Assembly: GCA_038322575.1 (NCBI GenBank)
Contig: JBBQGB010000005.1
Coordinates: 17,779-81,778 of the forward strand
Reading direction: 5' to 3'
Length of the DNA stretch: 64,000 nucleotides
Source of the DNA: JACMOY01 sp038322575
Lineage (GTDB): Bacteria; Actinomycetota; Actinomycetes; Actinomycetales; Angustibacteraceae
Positions 16,638 through 25,262 of this stretch are shown piece after piece; position 1 is the stretch's first letter; every line of letters starts with the position of its first letter. Under the pieces are notes generated by a model. The model made no database searches, was not told the origin of the DNA, and saw nothing but the letters and a program-made list of their open reading frames with translations. The position numbers were made by a program, and so were the translations under genes.

Positions 16638-17038
16638 GGCGCCTCCGTCGGTCGAGCCAGCGAGCGCGACCGCCCGCGGAACAGCGCGACCACGCTGCCG
16701 TCGTCCGCCGTCGTCACCCGGACGTCGGTCAGCCCGCTGCGGCCGAAGACCAGCTGCTCGCTCGCCTCGGCGACCAGGACGTCACCCAGGCGGGCGGGCG
16801 CGACGAACGTGATGTCGGCCCCGGCGGCCACGGTCACCGGGCCGTGGCTGTTGCAGGCCACGGCGAAGGCCGAGTCGGCGAGGGTGAACACCAGCCCGCC
16901 GTGCGCGATGTCGTGGCCGTTGACCATGGTCGCGCCGACCGTCATGCGCAGGGTGGCCCGGCCGGGCCCCCAGTCCAGCAGCTCGATGCCCAGCGCCGCG
17001 CTCGCGACGTCGGCGGCCCACATCGCCTCGACGCTCAC
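16634..17038 (-). CDS. paaI: PaaI family hotdog thioesterase
   Basis: A 134-residue hotdog-fold thioesterase. In phenylacetate catabolism PaaI hydrolyses stalled CoA thioesters and so recycles CoA. The family core VNGHDIAHGGLVFTLADSAFA is intact, with the Asn, His and Asp that position the catalytic water and the thioester. The GTG at 17038 overlaps the stop of the upstream membrane-protein gene (GTGA), and its own stop overlaps the start of paaK, so three genes are translationally chained. Coupling to paaK supports the aryl-CoA assignment. Confidence 0.92.
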   Translation of the reverse strand: MSVEAMWAADVASAALGIELLDWGPGRATLRMTVGATMVNGHDIAHGGLVFTLADSAFAVACNSHGPVTVAAGADITFVAPARLGDVLVAEASEQLVFGRSGLTDVRVTTADDGSVVALFRGRSRSLARPTEAP

Positions 17039-17427
17039 CGGTCGCGGTCCGGCAGGACGAGGTGCAGCACGAAGCCGACGACGCTGACGACCACGGCGGC
17101 CAGCACCGCGGTGGGCCAGAACTGGTCGATCCGCAGGGTGAGCGGGGTGTGGCCCGACAGCCACGACGTGAGCTCGAGCATCGCGGCGTTCACGACGAAC
17201 GTGAGCAGGCCGAGGGTGAGGACGTAGAACGGGAAGGCCAGGGTCTTGACCACCGGCTTGACTACGGCGTTGACCACACCGAACAGCACCCCGATCAGCA
17301 GATAGGTCAGCACCGTGCCGCCGGGGGTGTCGGTGGCCCGCCCGCTGACGGTGACGCCGTCGACCAGCACGGTGGCGACCCAGATCGCGACTGCGTTGAC
17401 GACGACCTTGACGACGAAGGACGGCAT
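17035..17427 (-). CDS. Four-helix membrane protein of the phage-holin-like PF04020 family
   Basis: A 130-residue membrane protein with four hydrophobic helices (about 4-20, 40-58, 66-86 and 105-125). The core LLIGVLFGVVNAVVKPVVKTLAFPFYVLTLGLLTFVVNA is typical of the family called phage holin family or mycobacterial 4TM, which is widespread on bacterial chromosomes and usually has no phage link. Function unknown. The ATG at 17427 follows a long non-conserved upstream frame, and the gene is divergent from the aminotransferase at 17462 with only 34 bp between start codons, so the promoters must overlap. Confidence 0.85.
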   Translation of the reverse strand: MPSFVVKVVVNAVAIWVATVLVDGVTVSGRATDTPGGTVLTYLLIGVLFGVVNAVVKPVVKTLAFPFYVLTLGLLTFVVNAAMLELTSWLSGHTPLTLRIDQFWPTAVLAAVVVSVVGFVLHLVLPDRDR

Positions 17428-17461
17428 GCCGCCATGGTGCCCGCCGCCTACAGTGGCGTCC

Positions 17462-18574
17462 ATGACCCAGGTCCCGGCAGCGGCGGAGGGACCCGTCGTG
17501 CGCCTGCGGGACGTGCTGTCGGGAGTGCCGTCGTACGCGCCGGGCCGCCCGCCGTCCGCGGGCTCGGGTGGGCGCACGTTCAAGATCTCGTCCAACGAGA
17601 ACCCCTACCCCCCGCTGCCTGCGGTGCTCGAGGTGGTCGCCCGCGCGGCGCGCGGGATGAACCGCTACCCCGACCTGGCCGCCACCGAGCTGACCGCGGC
17701 CCTGGCTGATCACCTCGGGGCGAGTCCCGAGAACGTCGTGACCGGCACGGGCAGCGTCGGGGTCCTGGGCCAGATCGTCGCTGCCACCTGCGGCCCCGGC
17801 GACGAGGTCGTCCACGCCTGGCGCTCGTTCGAGGCCTACCCGATCGTGGTGCAGCTGTCGGGGGCGCGCGGGGTCCCGGTGCCGCTCACGGCGCAGGCCC
17901 GGCACGACCTGCCGGCGATGGCCGCCGCGGTCACCGAGCGCACCCGCCTGGTGCTGGTCTGCAGCCCGAACAACCCGACCGGTCCGGCCGTGCACGCTGC
18001 CGAGCTGGACGTCCTGCTCGCCGCCGTGCCCACGGACGTCGTCGTGGTCGTCGACGAGGCCTACACCGAGTTCGTCCGCGACCCGGACGCGCCGGACGCC
18101 CTGGCGCTGCAGCGCTCGCACCCCAACGTCGTGGTGCTGCGCACCTTCTCCAAGGCGTACGGACTGGCCGGGTTGCGCGTGGGGTACGCGGTGGCGCACC
18201 CGCTGGTGGCCGAGGCGCTGCGCAAGACCGCGGTGCCGTTCGGCGTCTCGACCATCGCCCAGGACGCCGCCGTCGCCTCGCTGGCCGCCGGGGCAGAGCT
18301 GGCCGAGCGGGTCGACGCTCTCGTGCTCGAGCGCGACCGGCTGACCGAGGCGCTGCGGGCCCAGGGGTGGACGTTGCCCGACACCCAGGCCAACTTCGTG
18401 TGGTTCCCCGTGGGCGACCGTACGCCGGCGCTCGCGGCGGCCTTCGACGCGGCGGGTCTGGCGGTGCGGCCGTACGCCACCGACGGCGTCCGGGCGACGA
18501 TCGGCGAGCCCGAGGCGGGTGACCGGTTGCTCGAGGTGGCCGCGGCGTTCGGTCCGGATGCGCCGAACGGGTGA
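17462..18574 (+). CDS. HisC-like aromatic/histidinol-phosphate aminotransferase
   Basis: A 370-residue class I/II PLP aminotransferase of the HisC group. It starts with the usual LSSNENPYPPLP-like segment (here ISSNENPYPPLP), then CSPNNPTGP, VVVVDEAYTEF, and the lysine loop TFSKAYGLAGLRVGY that holds PLP. In actinobacteria HisC paralogues away from the his operon are often aromatic amino acid (phenylalanine) aminotransferases; no his genes lie here, so that is the better guess. A TACAGT box ends 7 nt before the ATG, suggesting a leaderless transcript. Confidence 0.9.
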   Translation: MTQVPAAAEGPVVRLRDVLSGVPSYAPGRPPSAGSGGRTFKISSNENPYPPLPAVLEVVARAARGMNRYPDLAATELTAALADHLGASPENVVTGTGSVGVLGQIVAATCGPGDEVVHAWRSFEAYPIVVQLSGARGVPVPLTAQARHDLPAMAAAVTERTRLVLVCSPNNPTGPAVHAAELDVLLAAVPTDVVVVVDEAYTEFVRDPDAPDALALQRSHPNVVVLRTFSKAYGLAGLRVGYAVAHPLVAEALRKTAVPFGVSTIAQDAAVASLAAGAELAERVDALVLERDRLTEALRAQGWTLPDTQANFVWFPVGDRTPALAAAFDAAGLAVRPYATDGVRATIGEPEAGDRLLEVAAAFGPDAPNG

Positions 18575-18661
18575 ATCCGCGCGCGTCTGGGTGACTAGGC
18601 ACTAATGATGATTCCCCTGTCGGCCGAGGAGACGTACGATCGCCAAAGCGTTACTGTTGGT

Positions 18662-18673
18662 CAACACGTGTTG
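18662..18673. promoter_or_regulatory. 12-bp perfect palindrome upstream of the Pro/Thr-repeat protein gene
   Basis: CAACACGTGTTG is a perfect inverted repeat in the 169-bp gap before the gene at 18744, in a locally AT-richer stretch that also holds further GTGACT/CAGTGG-like half sites. It could be an operator for that gene; no regulator is adjacent. Confidence 0.4.
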
Positions 18674-18743
18674 CTCACAGTGGTGACTGAGCACGGCGAC
18701 AACGGGATCTTCCGCGAGCTGGACGACGCAAGGGGGTGGCAGG

Positions 18744-20291
18744 GTGAGGTCTGACGCGACGCGCGGCAGTCGAGCGCGCTCTGCCGGCGCCCGCGGTGCC
18801 GTGCCTGCCGTCGCGCTCGCCGCCGTCTCCTCACTCACCCTCACCGGAGTCGCGCTGCTCAGCTTCACGATGCCGGGCGCTGACCCGCGGCCCGAGGCGT
18901 TCAGCGAAGGACTGCGGGCTCCCGGCCAGGTGCGGGTCATCGTCGCGACGACGCCGGCGGGTGCGGTCCGCCGCGCCCCGGCCACCACGCGGCCCGGCCC
19001 GCCGACCCCGATCTTCCCCTCGACGTCCGCGTCCTCAGCCCCCCCGGCGCCGGTCGGGCCCTCCACGCCGCCCGGCTCGTCACCGGCTCCCGCGGGTCCG
19101 ATCGCGCCACCGGTGGTGCCGGTCGTGCCCACGGTGGTTCCGGTGGTCGGTCCGCCCCCCGTGCCGGTGCCGACCGCCACGACCCCGCCGGTCGTCGTCC
19201 CACCGCCCCCGGCGCCCGCCCCCTCGCCGGCCGTCACCCCACCGCCGGCCGGTCAGCCGCCGCTCGGTCAGCCGCCGGTCGTGTCCGCTCTGGGCCAGCT
19301 GTCGGTCTCGCAGTCGGCGCGCGCCAGCCACCTGGTGGTCAAGGCCCTGAGCGACGCACTGGTCGAGATGCTGCAGGGCAGCGAGCAGGGCGTCGTGTCC
19401 CCGTCGCTGCGGCAGGCCCTGGACGCCCCGGTGCAGCAGGCGGTCGCGGCCGCAGCCGTGCTGTCGCAGACCGCGACCCAGTCCCTGCTCGACACCAACG
19501 CCTCGGCTTCGCCCGACCAGGTCGCGGCGGTCGCCGACGCCTCGTTCCGCGAGAACCTCGGCCCGCAGCTGGTGACGTCGGTGCTGCCGGTGGTCACCGC
19601 GTCGCTCGGCCCGGGCGCGACGAACGACAAGCCCGTCCTGCCGCGCATCATGGCCGTCAACCAGCTGGTGACGAGCGCCATCGGCCGGGCCAGCGACAGC
19701 GTCGCCGACGTGACCGCGACCACGGTCGTCGCCCAGGTCACCGCCTCGGTCACCACGCCGTCCCCGACAGTGCCGGTGCCCAGCCCGACGTCGACCGAGC
19801 CCGTGCCGACGCCGACCACCACCGAGCCCGCGCCGACGCCGACCACCACCGAGCCCGCGCCGGCCCCGACGACCACCGTCCCCACGGCGAGCCCGACCGA
19901 CCCGGTGCCTACCCCGACCGCGACCGGCCCGGCGCCCAGCCCCACGGCGACGGACCCCGCCCCGAGCCCGACGGCGACCGACCCGACCGCGACCGGCCCC
20001 GCGCCGGGCCCGACGACGAGCGACCCCGCGCCGAGCCCGACGACGGCCGACCCCGCGCCGAGCCCGACGACGACCGACCCCGCGCCGAGCCCGACGACGG
20101 CCGACCCCGCGCCCAGCCCCACGACGGCCACGACGCCGCCCAGCCCGACCCCGACGGACTCCGCGAGCACGTCGGACGACGGGCCCGGGCTGAGCGACCT
20201 GGTCGAGCAGAGCATCAGCAGCAGCCCGCTGGCGGTGCCGCCGACGTCGACCCAGTCGCCCGGCCACGGCCGCGGCCACCACAGGGGCTGA
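18744..20291 (+). CDS. Exported Pro/Thr-rich repeat protein of unknown function
   Basis: A 515-residue protein that I do not recognise. A basic start and one hydrophobic helix (about 19-41) suggest a signal peptide or anchor. Residues about 75-175 are a Pro/Val-rich linker, about 180-335 an alanine/glutamine-rich, probably helical domain (ending TTVVAQVTASV), and about 340-470 tandem T-x-x-PAPSPT repeats, then a short acidic tail and a His/Gly-rich end. This is the build of a cell-wall-spanning stalk. The GTG at 18744 has AGGGGG about 10 nt upstream. No sortase motif is seen. Confidence 0.75.
   Translation: MRSDATRGSRARSAGARGAVPAVALAAVSSLTLTGVALLSFTMPGADPRPEAFSEGLRAPGQVRVIVATTPAGAVRRAPATTRPGPPTPIFPSTSASSAPPAPVGPSTPPGSSPAPAGPIAPPVVPVVPTVVPVVGPPPVPVPTATTPPVVVPPPPAPAPSPAVTPPPAGQPPLGQPPVVSALGQLSVSQSARASHLVVKALSDALVEMLQGSEQGVVSPSLRQALDAPVQQAVAAAAVLSQTATQSLLDTNASASPDQVAAVADASFRENLGPQLVTSVLPVVTASLGPGATNDKPVLPRIMAVNQLVTSAIGRASDSVADVTATTVVAQVTASVTTPSPTVPVPSPTSTEPVPTPTTTEPAPTPTTTEPAPAPTTTVPTASPTDPVPTPTATGPAPSPTATDPAPSPTATDPTATGPAPGPTTSDPAPSPTTADPAPSPTTTDPAPSPTTADPAPSPTTATTPPSPTPTDSASTSDDGPGLSDLVEQSISSSPLAVPPTSTQSPGHGRGHHRG
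19753..20160 (+). repeat. Tandem 30-bp-type repeats encoding TxxPAPSPT units
   Basis: Within the 18744 gene, a run of degenerate direct repeats, clearest at about 20025-20130, encodes 10-residue units of the form TTADPAPSPT. Spacing and reading frame are kept throughout, so repeat number may vary by slippage without breaking the frame. Confidence 0.85.
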
Positions 20292-20464
20292 CTGCGCGCT
20301 GCCCCTGGGGTTTCCCGGGTACGTTGTCACCAGCGAGTCCTGACCCCGCCACACCCGGCGGACGGACGCACCCAGCGTGGGGCCTTCACCGCCCTCGAGG
20401 GGACACCACAGGTCAGCTCCGTCCCCGGGCGACCCTCGGTGGCGGACGGACGAAGGAGAGCACC

Positions 20465-21655
20465 GTGACCGACAACGCCGTCGGACGCCCGGACACCGTG
20501 ACCTCACCGGGCGCCACCGCGCCGGGCGTGAGCACCGTGGACGGCGGCCCCGACCTCGTGCAGCTGCTGAGCCCCGAGGGTGAGCGCGTCGAGCACCCCG
20601 AGTTCACCCCCTACGCCGCGGCCCTGACCCCCGAGGACCTGCGCGGCTTCTACCGCGACCTGGTGCTCGTGCGGCGCGTGGACACCGAGGCCACCGCCCT
20701 GCAGCGCCAGGGCGAGCTCGGCATCTGGGCCAGCCTGCTCGGGCAGGAGGCCGCCCAGGTCGGGTCGGGCCGGGCCCTGGCCCCGCAGGACTACGCGTTC
20801 CCCACCTACCGCGAGCACGGCGTCGCCTGGTGCCGCGGGGTCGACCCGCTGAACCTGCTGGGCCTGTTCCGCGGCGTCAACCACGGGGGCTGGGACCCGC
20901 ACGAGAAGAACTTCCACCTCTACACGATCGTCATCGGCGCCCAGACGCTGCACGCCACCGGCTACGCGATGGGCATCCAGCGCGACGGCGACGTCGGCAC
21001 CGGTGACCCCACCCGCGACGCCGCGGTGATCGCCTACTTTGGGGACGGCGCCACCGCCCAGGGCGACGTCAACGAGGCCTTCGTCTTCGCCAGCGTCGAG
21101 AACGCGCCGGTCGTCTTCTTCTGCCAGAACAACCAGTGGGCGATCAGCGCCCCGAGCGAGCGGCAGACCCGCATCCCGCTGTTCCGCCGGGCCGCCGGCT
21201 TCGGGTTCCCCGGCGTGCGGGTCGACGGCAACGACGTCCTCGCGGTGTACGCCGTCACGCGCGCCGCGCTCGAGCGCGCCCGCAGCGGCAACGGGCCCAC
21301 GTTCGTCGAGGCCTACACCTACCGGATGGGCGCCCACACGACGTCCGACGACCCGACGCGATACCGCGTGGCGGCCGAGGTCGACGTCTGGAAGGACCGC
21401 GACCCGATCATCCGGCTGCGCGCCCACCTCGTGTCGACCGGCGCCGGCGACGACGCGTTCTTCGCGGCGGTCGAGGCCGAGAGCGACGCCCTGGCCGCGC
21501 GGGTGCGCGAGGGGTGCCTGTCGATGGTCGACCCCGACCCGCACACGATGTTCGACCACGCGTACGTCGACCCGCACCCGCTGGTCGACGCCGAGCGGGC
21601 CGAGTTCATCGCCTACCACGAGGGCTTCGAGAACCTCGAGGGGGCGACCCGCTGA
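20465..21655 (+). CDS. 2-oxo acid dehydrogenase E1 component, alpha subunit
   Basis: A 396-residue thiamine-diphosphate-binding E1 alpha chain, which with E1 beta decarboxylates a 2-oxo acid and transfers the acyl group to the lipoyl arm of E2. The ThDP motif GDGATAQGDVNEAFVFA followed by QNNQWAIS is intact, and the activation loop TYRMGAHTTSDDPTRYR is typical. The GTG at 20465 is preceded by GAAGGAGAG. The reading ends in TGATG with the beta-chain start. The E1alpha/E1beta split and the E2 sequence favour a branched-chain 2-oxo acid dehydrogenase over pyruvate, but sequence alone does not settle the substrate. Confidence 0.93.
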   Translation: MTDNAVGRPDTVTSPGATAPGVSTVDGGPDLVQLLSPEGERVEHPEFTPYAAALTPEDLRGFYRDLVLVRRVDTEATALQRQGELGIWASLLGQEAAQVGSGRALAPQDYAFPTYREHGVAWCRGVDPLNLLGLFRGVNHGGWDPHEKNFHLYTIVIGAQTLHATGYAMGIQRDGDVGTGDPTRDAAVIAYFGDGATAQGDVNEAFVFASVENAPVVFFCQNNQWAISAPSERQTRIPLFRRAAGFGFPGVRVDGNDVLAVYAVTRAALERARSGNGPTFVEAYTYRMGAHTTSDDPTRYRVAAEVDVWKDRDPIIRLRAHLVSTGAGDDAFFAAVEAESDALAARVREGCLSMVDPDPHTMFDHAYVDPHPLVDAERAEFIAYHEGFENLEGATR

Positions 21656-22638
21656 TGGCCCAGATCACGCTGGCCAAGGCCATCACCAGCGGGCTGCGCG
21701 CCGCCATGGACGCCGACCCCAAGGTCCTGCTGATGGGCGAGGACATCGGCACCCTCGGCGGGGTCTTCCGGGTCACCGACGGGCTGGCCAAGGACTTCGG
21801 CGAGCACCGCGTCATCGACACCCCGCTGGCCGAGTCCGGCATCATCGGGACGGCGATCGGACTGGCGCTGCGCGGCTACCGCCCGGTCTGCGAGATCCAG
21901 TTCGACGGCTTCGTCTACCCCGCCTTCGACCAGATCGTCAGCCAGCTGGCCAAGATGCGGGCCCGCTCGCTCGGCGACATCGCCCTGCCCGTCGTCGTCC
22001 GCATCCCGGTCGGCGGCGGCATCGGCGCGGTCGAGCACCACAGCGAGAGCAACGAGGCGTACTTCGCCCACACCGCGGGCCTTCGGGTCGTGTGCTGCTC
22101 GGACCCCGTCGACGCCCACTTCATGATCCAGCAGGCCATCGCCAGTGACGACCCCGTCATCTTCTACGAGCCCAAGCGGCGCTACTGGGAGAAGGCCGAC
22201 CTGCCCGAGGCGATGAGCCTCGCGGACGCCATGCCGCTGCACCGGGCGCGGGTGCTGCGTGAGGGCACCGACGTCACGCTCGCGGCGTACGGCCCGATGG
22301 TCAAGACCTGCGTCGAGGCCGCGACGGCCGGCGCCGACGAGGGACGCAGCCTCGAGGTCGTCGACCTGCGCTCGCTCTCGCCGCTGGACGTCGACACGCT
22401 GGCCGCCTCGGTCGAGAAGACCGGCCGGCTGGTGGTCGTCCACGAGGCGCCCACCTTCCTCGGCATGGGCGCCGAGATCGCCGCGCGCATCACCGAACGC
22501 TGCTTCTACAGCCTGCAGGCTCCCGTGCTGCGGGTCGGGGGGTACGACATCCCGTACCCGCCGAGCAAGCTCGAGGAGGAGTTCCTGCCCGATCTGGACC
22601 GGGTGCTCGACGCCGTCGACCGCTCACTGAGCCACTGA
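21655..22638 (+). CDS. 2-oxo acid dehydrogenase E1 component, beta subunit
   Basis: A 327-residue E1 beta chain. It carries the conserved GEDIGTLGGVFRVTDGL opening, DTPLAESGIIGTAIGLA, the FDGFVYPAFDQIVSQLAKMRARS segment and GGGIGAVEHHSES, the loop that lines the shared active site. The start ATG overlaps the alpha-chain stop (TGATG), so both chains are made in step. The C-terminal domain holds the E2-binding region (GGYDIPYPPSKLEEEFLPD). Same operon as the flanking genes. Confidence 0.94.
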   Translation: MAQITLAKAITSGLRAAMDADPKVLLMGEDIGTLGGVFRVTDGLAKDFGEHRVIDTPLAESGIIGTAIGLALRGYRPVCEIQFDGFVYPAFDQIVSQLAKMRARSLGDIALPVVVRIPVGGGIGAVEHHSESNEAYFAHTAGLRVVCCSDPVDAHFMIQQAIASDDPVIFYEPKRRYWEKADLPEAMSLADAMPLHRARVLREGTDVTLAAYGPMVKTCVEAATAGADEGRSLEVVDLRSLSPLDVDTLAASVEKTGRLVVVHEAPTFLGMGAEIAARITERCFYSLQAPVLRVGGYDIPYPPSKLEEEFLPDLDRVLDAVDRSLSH

Positions 22639-22652
22639 GCAAGGGGAAGCAC

Positions 22653-24149
22653 GTGTCGGATCTGCAGCGCTTCCGCCTCCCCGACGTGGGTGAGGGCCTG
22701 ACCGAGGCCGAGATCGTCAGCTGGCGGGTCGCGGTCGGCGACGTCGTCGGCATCAACGACGTCCTGGTCGAGATCGAGACGGCCAAGTCGCTCGTCGAGC
22801 TGCCCTCGCCGTACGCCGGCACCGTCGCCGAGCTGCTCGTCGCCGAGGGCCAGACCGTCGCCGTCGGGACGCCGATCATCGCGGTGCGACCCGTCGGCGC
22901 GGCCGTGGCCCCCGAGCAGCCCGCCGGCCCGCCGGCCGCGCTGCCGGGCGTGCCCCCGGCGGCCACCGAGGTCGCCGTCGCACCGGCCGACGTCCCGGTC
23001 GAGCCGGGCTTGATCGGCGGCCCGGCGCCCGGTGGTCGCACGTCGGTGCTGGTCGGGTACGGCCCGCGCACGACGTCGGCGGTCCGGCGTCCGCGCAAGG
23101 CCAACGTCGACTCGCTGGCCGAGCGACAGGTCAAGCCCCAGCGGCACGGCGGCTTCGAGATCGGCCGGATCGTCGAGCCGCGGCTGGCCGAGGAGGCCGA
23201 CGCCCCGCGGCCCGAGCCGCACCGGCGTCAGCACCAGCTGGCGCACGCCCGGGCCGCCACCGGCGCCGCGGCGGGCGCCCACGGTCAGGTGCTGGCCAAG
23301 CCGCCGGTGCGCAAGCTGGCCAAGGACCTCGGTGTCGACCTGCGCGACCTGACCCCCACCGGCCCGCTCGGCCGGGTCACCCGCGACGACGTGCTGGGGG
23401 TCGGCACCGCATCGGCCGACCCGGAGGTCCCCACGTCCACCGGCTCAGCGCGCGAGACGCGGGTGCCGGTCAAGGGCGTGCGCAAGGCGACGGCCGAGGC
23501 GATGGTGGCCAGCGCCTTCTCGGCGCCGCACGTCACCGAGTTCGTCACCGTCGACGTCACCCGGACGATGAAGCTGGTCGAGCGGCTGCGCTCCCACCGC
23601 GACTTCGCCGACGTCAAGGTCTCACCGCTGCTGCTCGTGGCCAAGGCGCTGCTGATGGCGGTGCGGCGCAACCCCGGGGTCAACGCCTCGTGGGACGCGG
23701 CGTCCGGCGAGATCGTCGTCAAGCACTACGTCAACCTCGGGATCGCCGCGGCCACCCCCCGCGGGCTCGTCGTCCCCAACGTCAAGGACGCCGACACCCT
23801 GTCGCTGCACGACCTGGCCGCCGCGTTCGGCGAGCTCGTGGCGACGGCTCGCGAGGGGCGCACCCAGCCCGAGCAGATGGCCCGGGGCACGATCTCGATC
23901 ACCAACGTCGGGGTCTTCGGGGTCGACACCGGGACGCCGATCCTGCCCCCGGGCGAGGCCGCGATCCTCGCGTTCGGCGCCGTTCGGGCCAAGCCGTGGG
24001 TGCACAAGGGCAAGGTCGTCCCGCGCCAGGTCACCACCCTCGCCCTCAGCTTCGACCACCGGATGGTCGACGGCGACCTCGGCAGCCGGTTCCTGGCCGA
24101 CGTCGCCGCCGTCCTCGAGCGCCCCGACACCGCCCTGCTCTGGACCTGA
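22653..24149 (+). CDS. 2-oxo acid dehydrogenase E2 acyltransferase
   Basis: A 498-residue E2 core protein that takes the acyl group from E1 to CoA. One lipoyl domain (residues 1-80) carries the lipoylated lysine in VEIETAKSLVELPSP. A long flexible linker with basic stretches follows, then a peripheral-subunit-binding domain (about 210-245, VRKLAKDLGVDLRDLTPTGPLGRVTRDDV). The catalytic domain from about 270 ends in the active-site histidine motif SFDHRMVDGDLGSRFL. ETAKSxVELPSP is more like branched-chain E2 than pyruvate E2. The GTG at 22653 follows AAGGGGAAG. No E3 gene is present; a shared lipoamide dehydrogenase is presumed. Confidence 0.93.
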   Translation: MSDLQRFRLPDVGEGLTEAEIVSWRVAVGDVVGINDVLVEIETAKSLVELPSPYAGTVAELLVAEGQTVAVGTPIIAVRPVGAAVAPEQPAGPPAALPGVPPAATEVAVAPADVPVEPGLIGGPAPGGRTSVLVGYGPRTTSAVRRPRKANVDSLAERQVKPQRHGGFEIGRIVEPRLAEEADAPRPEPHRRQHQLAHARAATGAAAGAHGQVLAKPPVRKLAKDLGVDLRDLTPTGPLGRVTRDDVLGVGTASADPEVPTSTGSARETRVPVKGVRKATAEAMVASAFSAPHVTEFVTVDVTRTMKLVERLRSHRDFADVKVSPLLLVAKALLMAVRRNPGVNASWDAASGEIVVKHYVNLGIAAATPRGLVVPNVKDADTLSLHDLAAAFGELVATAREGRTQPEQMARGTISITNVGVFGVDTGTPILPPGEAAILAFGAVRAKPWVHKGKVVPRQVTTLALSFDHRMVDGDLGSRFLADVAAVLERPDTALLWT

Positions 24150-24167
24150 CCTGACGCGACTCCTCAG

Positions 24168-24225
24168 CGAGACACCACGAACGGGGCACCTGACGGACGC
24201 CGGGTGCCCCGTTCGTGGCATCTCG
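24168..24225. terminator. 58-nt compound palindrome, copy 1 (bidirectional terminator-like)
   Basis: An outer clamp CGAGA (24168-24172) pairs with TCTCG (24221-24225); after a 2-nt internal loop a perfect 16-bp stem (24175-24190 with 24203-24218) closes a 12-nt loop. It lies 18 bp after the E2 stop and 5 bp before the stop of the convergent DUF559 gene, so it could end both transcripts. It aligns without gaps to the elements at 25191 and 43574. Confidence 0.8.
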
Positions 24226-24230
24226 GGAGC

Positions 24231-25136
24231 TCACCGGGGACTTCGTGCAGCGATGGCACGCCGCACCCGGTCCACCATCAGCTCGGGGTGGCGCAGCACG
24301 TCGTCGGCCGTCAGCACGATGAGCAGCCATCCGGCGTCCTCGAGCAGCCGTCGCCGTCCGATGTCGCGCTGCCACTGCGCTCGCGACGTTCGGTGGTGGT
24401 CGCCGTCGAACTCGATCGCTATCTGCAGGGCGGGGTAGGACAGGTCCGGTCGGGCCAGCCACCCGCCGTCCACGACGACGTCGCGTCCGGCCACCGGGCG
24501 TGGGAGCCCGGCGCGGACGATCAGCAGTCGCAGACGGGTCTCCATCGGCGAGTCGGTGCGCGGCTCGAGGAGCGGGATCGCGGCCCGCATCCGGCGGTTG
24601 CCACGGCGGCCGGGCCGGGCGGCCATCGCGGTGAGCTCGACGACATCAGCCCAGCCGTGTCGCAGGACAGCGTCCCCGAGGACGACCAGGTCATCGAGGC
24701 CGAGCCTGGACGCGAGGTCTGCCCAGGTCCGAGCAGCCGAGGTGACCCGGAGCCCGTGGTTGACCGTCCGCACCTCCGCCACCTGCCCCACGTGCCCGCG
24801 GACGCCGTCGTGCCGAACGGCCCTGCTGGGACACGTGACCTCGAGCGGTTCGTCGGCGGGCCACCCGAGCGGACCGCAGTGGCCAGGCACGGGCAGCTGG
24901 CGCAGGCGCGCGGCGGTCAGGTGGCTGAACACGGCGTCGGTCGGCAGCAGCAGGGCCAGCGCGCGACACCGCAGCTCGAGCCCGTCCGGGTGGTCGGCCC
25001 GGACGCGGACGCCGCGAGCGACGGTTCGAAAGCGGCCCCCACGCAGGACGTCGGGACTGACGCCGAGCGCCGCAGCCTGCGCGACCGTGAACGGGCCCTC
25101 GAGCAACCGGGGCGGCAAGGCGCTGGTTTGGGCCAT
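24231..25136 (-). CDS. DUF559 (Vsr-like endonuclease fold) protein with AbiEi-like N-terminus
   Basis: A 301-residue protein common in actinobacteria. Residues about 10-60 form a winged-helix-like segment (FTVAQAAALGVSPDVLRGGRFRTVARGVR) as in AbiEi-type antitoxins. The C-terminal 110 residues are a DUF559 domain: METRLRLLIVRAGLP, then D...RPDLSYP, IEFDGDHH, RDIGRRRLLEDAGW and LIVLTADDV, the layout of very-short-patch-repair-like nucleases. Function is unproven; some family members sit near abortive-infection genes. No partner toxin is adjacent. The gene is bracketed by two copies of the same 58-nt palindrome. Start at the ATG 25136; an upstream ATG at 25190 would run into the repeat. Confidence 0.8.
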   Translation of the reverse strand: MAQTSALPPRLLEGPFTVAQAAALGVSPDVLRGGRFRTVARGVRVRADHPDGLELRCRALALLLPTDAVFSHLTAARLRQLPVPGHCGPLGWPADEPLEVTCPSRAVRHDGVRGHVGQVAEVRTVNHGLRVTSAARTWADLASRLGLDDLVVLGDAVLRHGWADVVELTAMAARPGRRGNRRMRAAIPLLEPRTDSPMETRLRLLIVRAGLPRPVAGRDVVVDGGWLARPDLSYPALQIAIEFDGDHHRTSRAQWQRDIGRRRLLEDAGWLLIVLTADDVLRHPELMVDRVRRAIAARSPR

Positions 25137-25190
25137 CCCCCAGCGTGATCGTTCTCCGCCCGGCGCCGCGGGCGCCGTCCACAGGGCCAT

Positions 25191-25248
25191 CGAGAACGCA
25201 CGATCGGGGCACCCGGACCGTCCCGGGTGCCCCGATCGTGAGGTCTCG
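25191..25248. terminator. 58-nt compound palindrome, copy 2
   Basis: Outer clamp CGAGA (25191-25195) with TCTCG (25244-25248), 3-nt internal loop, then a perfect 18-bp stem (25199-25216 with 25223-25240) and a 6-nt loop. It begins 14 bp beyond the stop codon of the minus-strand efflux gene, and so would terminate that transcript ahead of the DUF559 gene. Same length and layout as the copies at 24168 and 43574. Confidence 0.8.
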
Positions 25249-25262
25249 ACGAGCGAGGCCGG

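Noticed and set aside
15324..17038. A phenylacetate degradation cluster
   Set aside because: Only paaK and paaI are present; the oxygenase, isomerase and ring-opening genes are not in the window.
17035..17427. Phage holin as a sign of a prophage
   Set aside because: The family is widespread on actinobacterial chromosomes, and no other phage gene, integrase or att-like repeat is near.
19753..20160. Tandem repeats that might suggest a CRISPR array
   Set aside because: The units are contiguous, keep one reading frame and encode TxxPAPSPT; there are no unique spacers. No CRISPR array was seen anywhere in the window.
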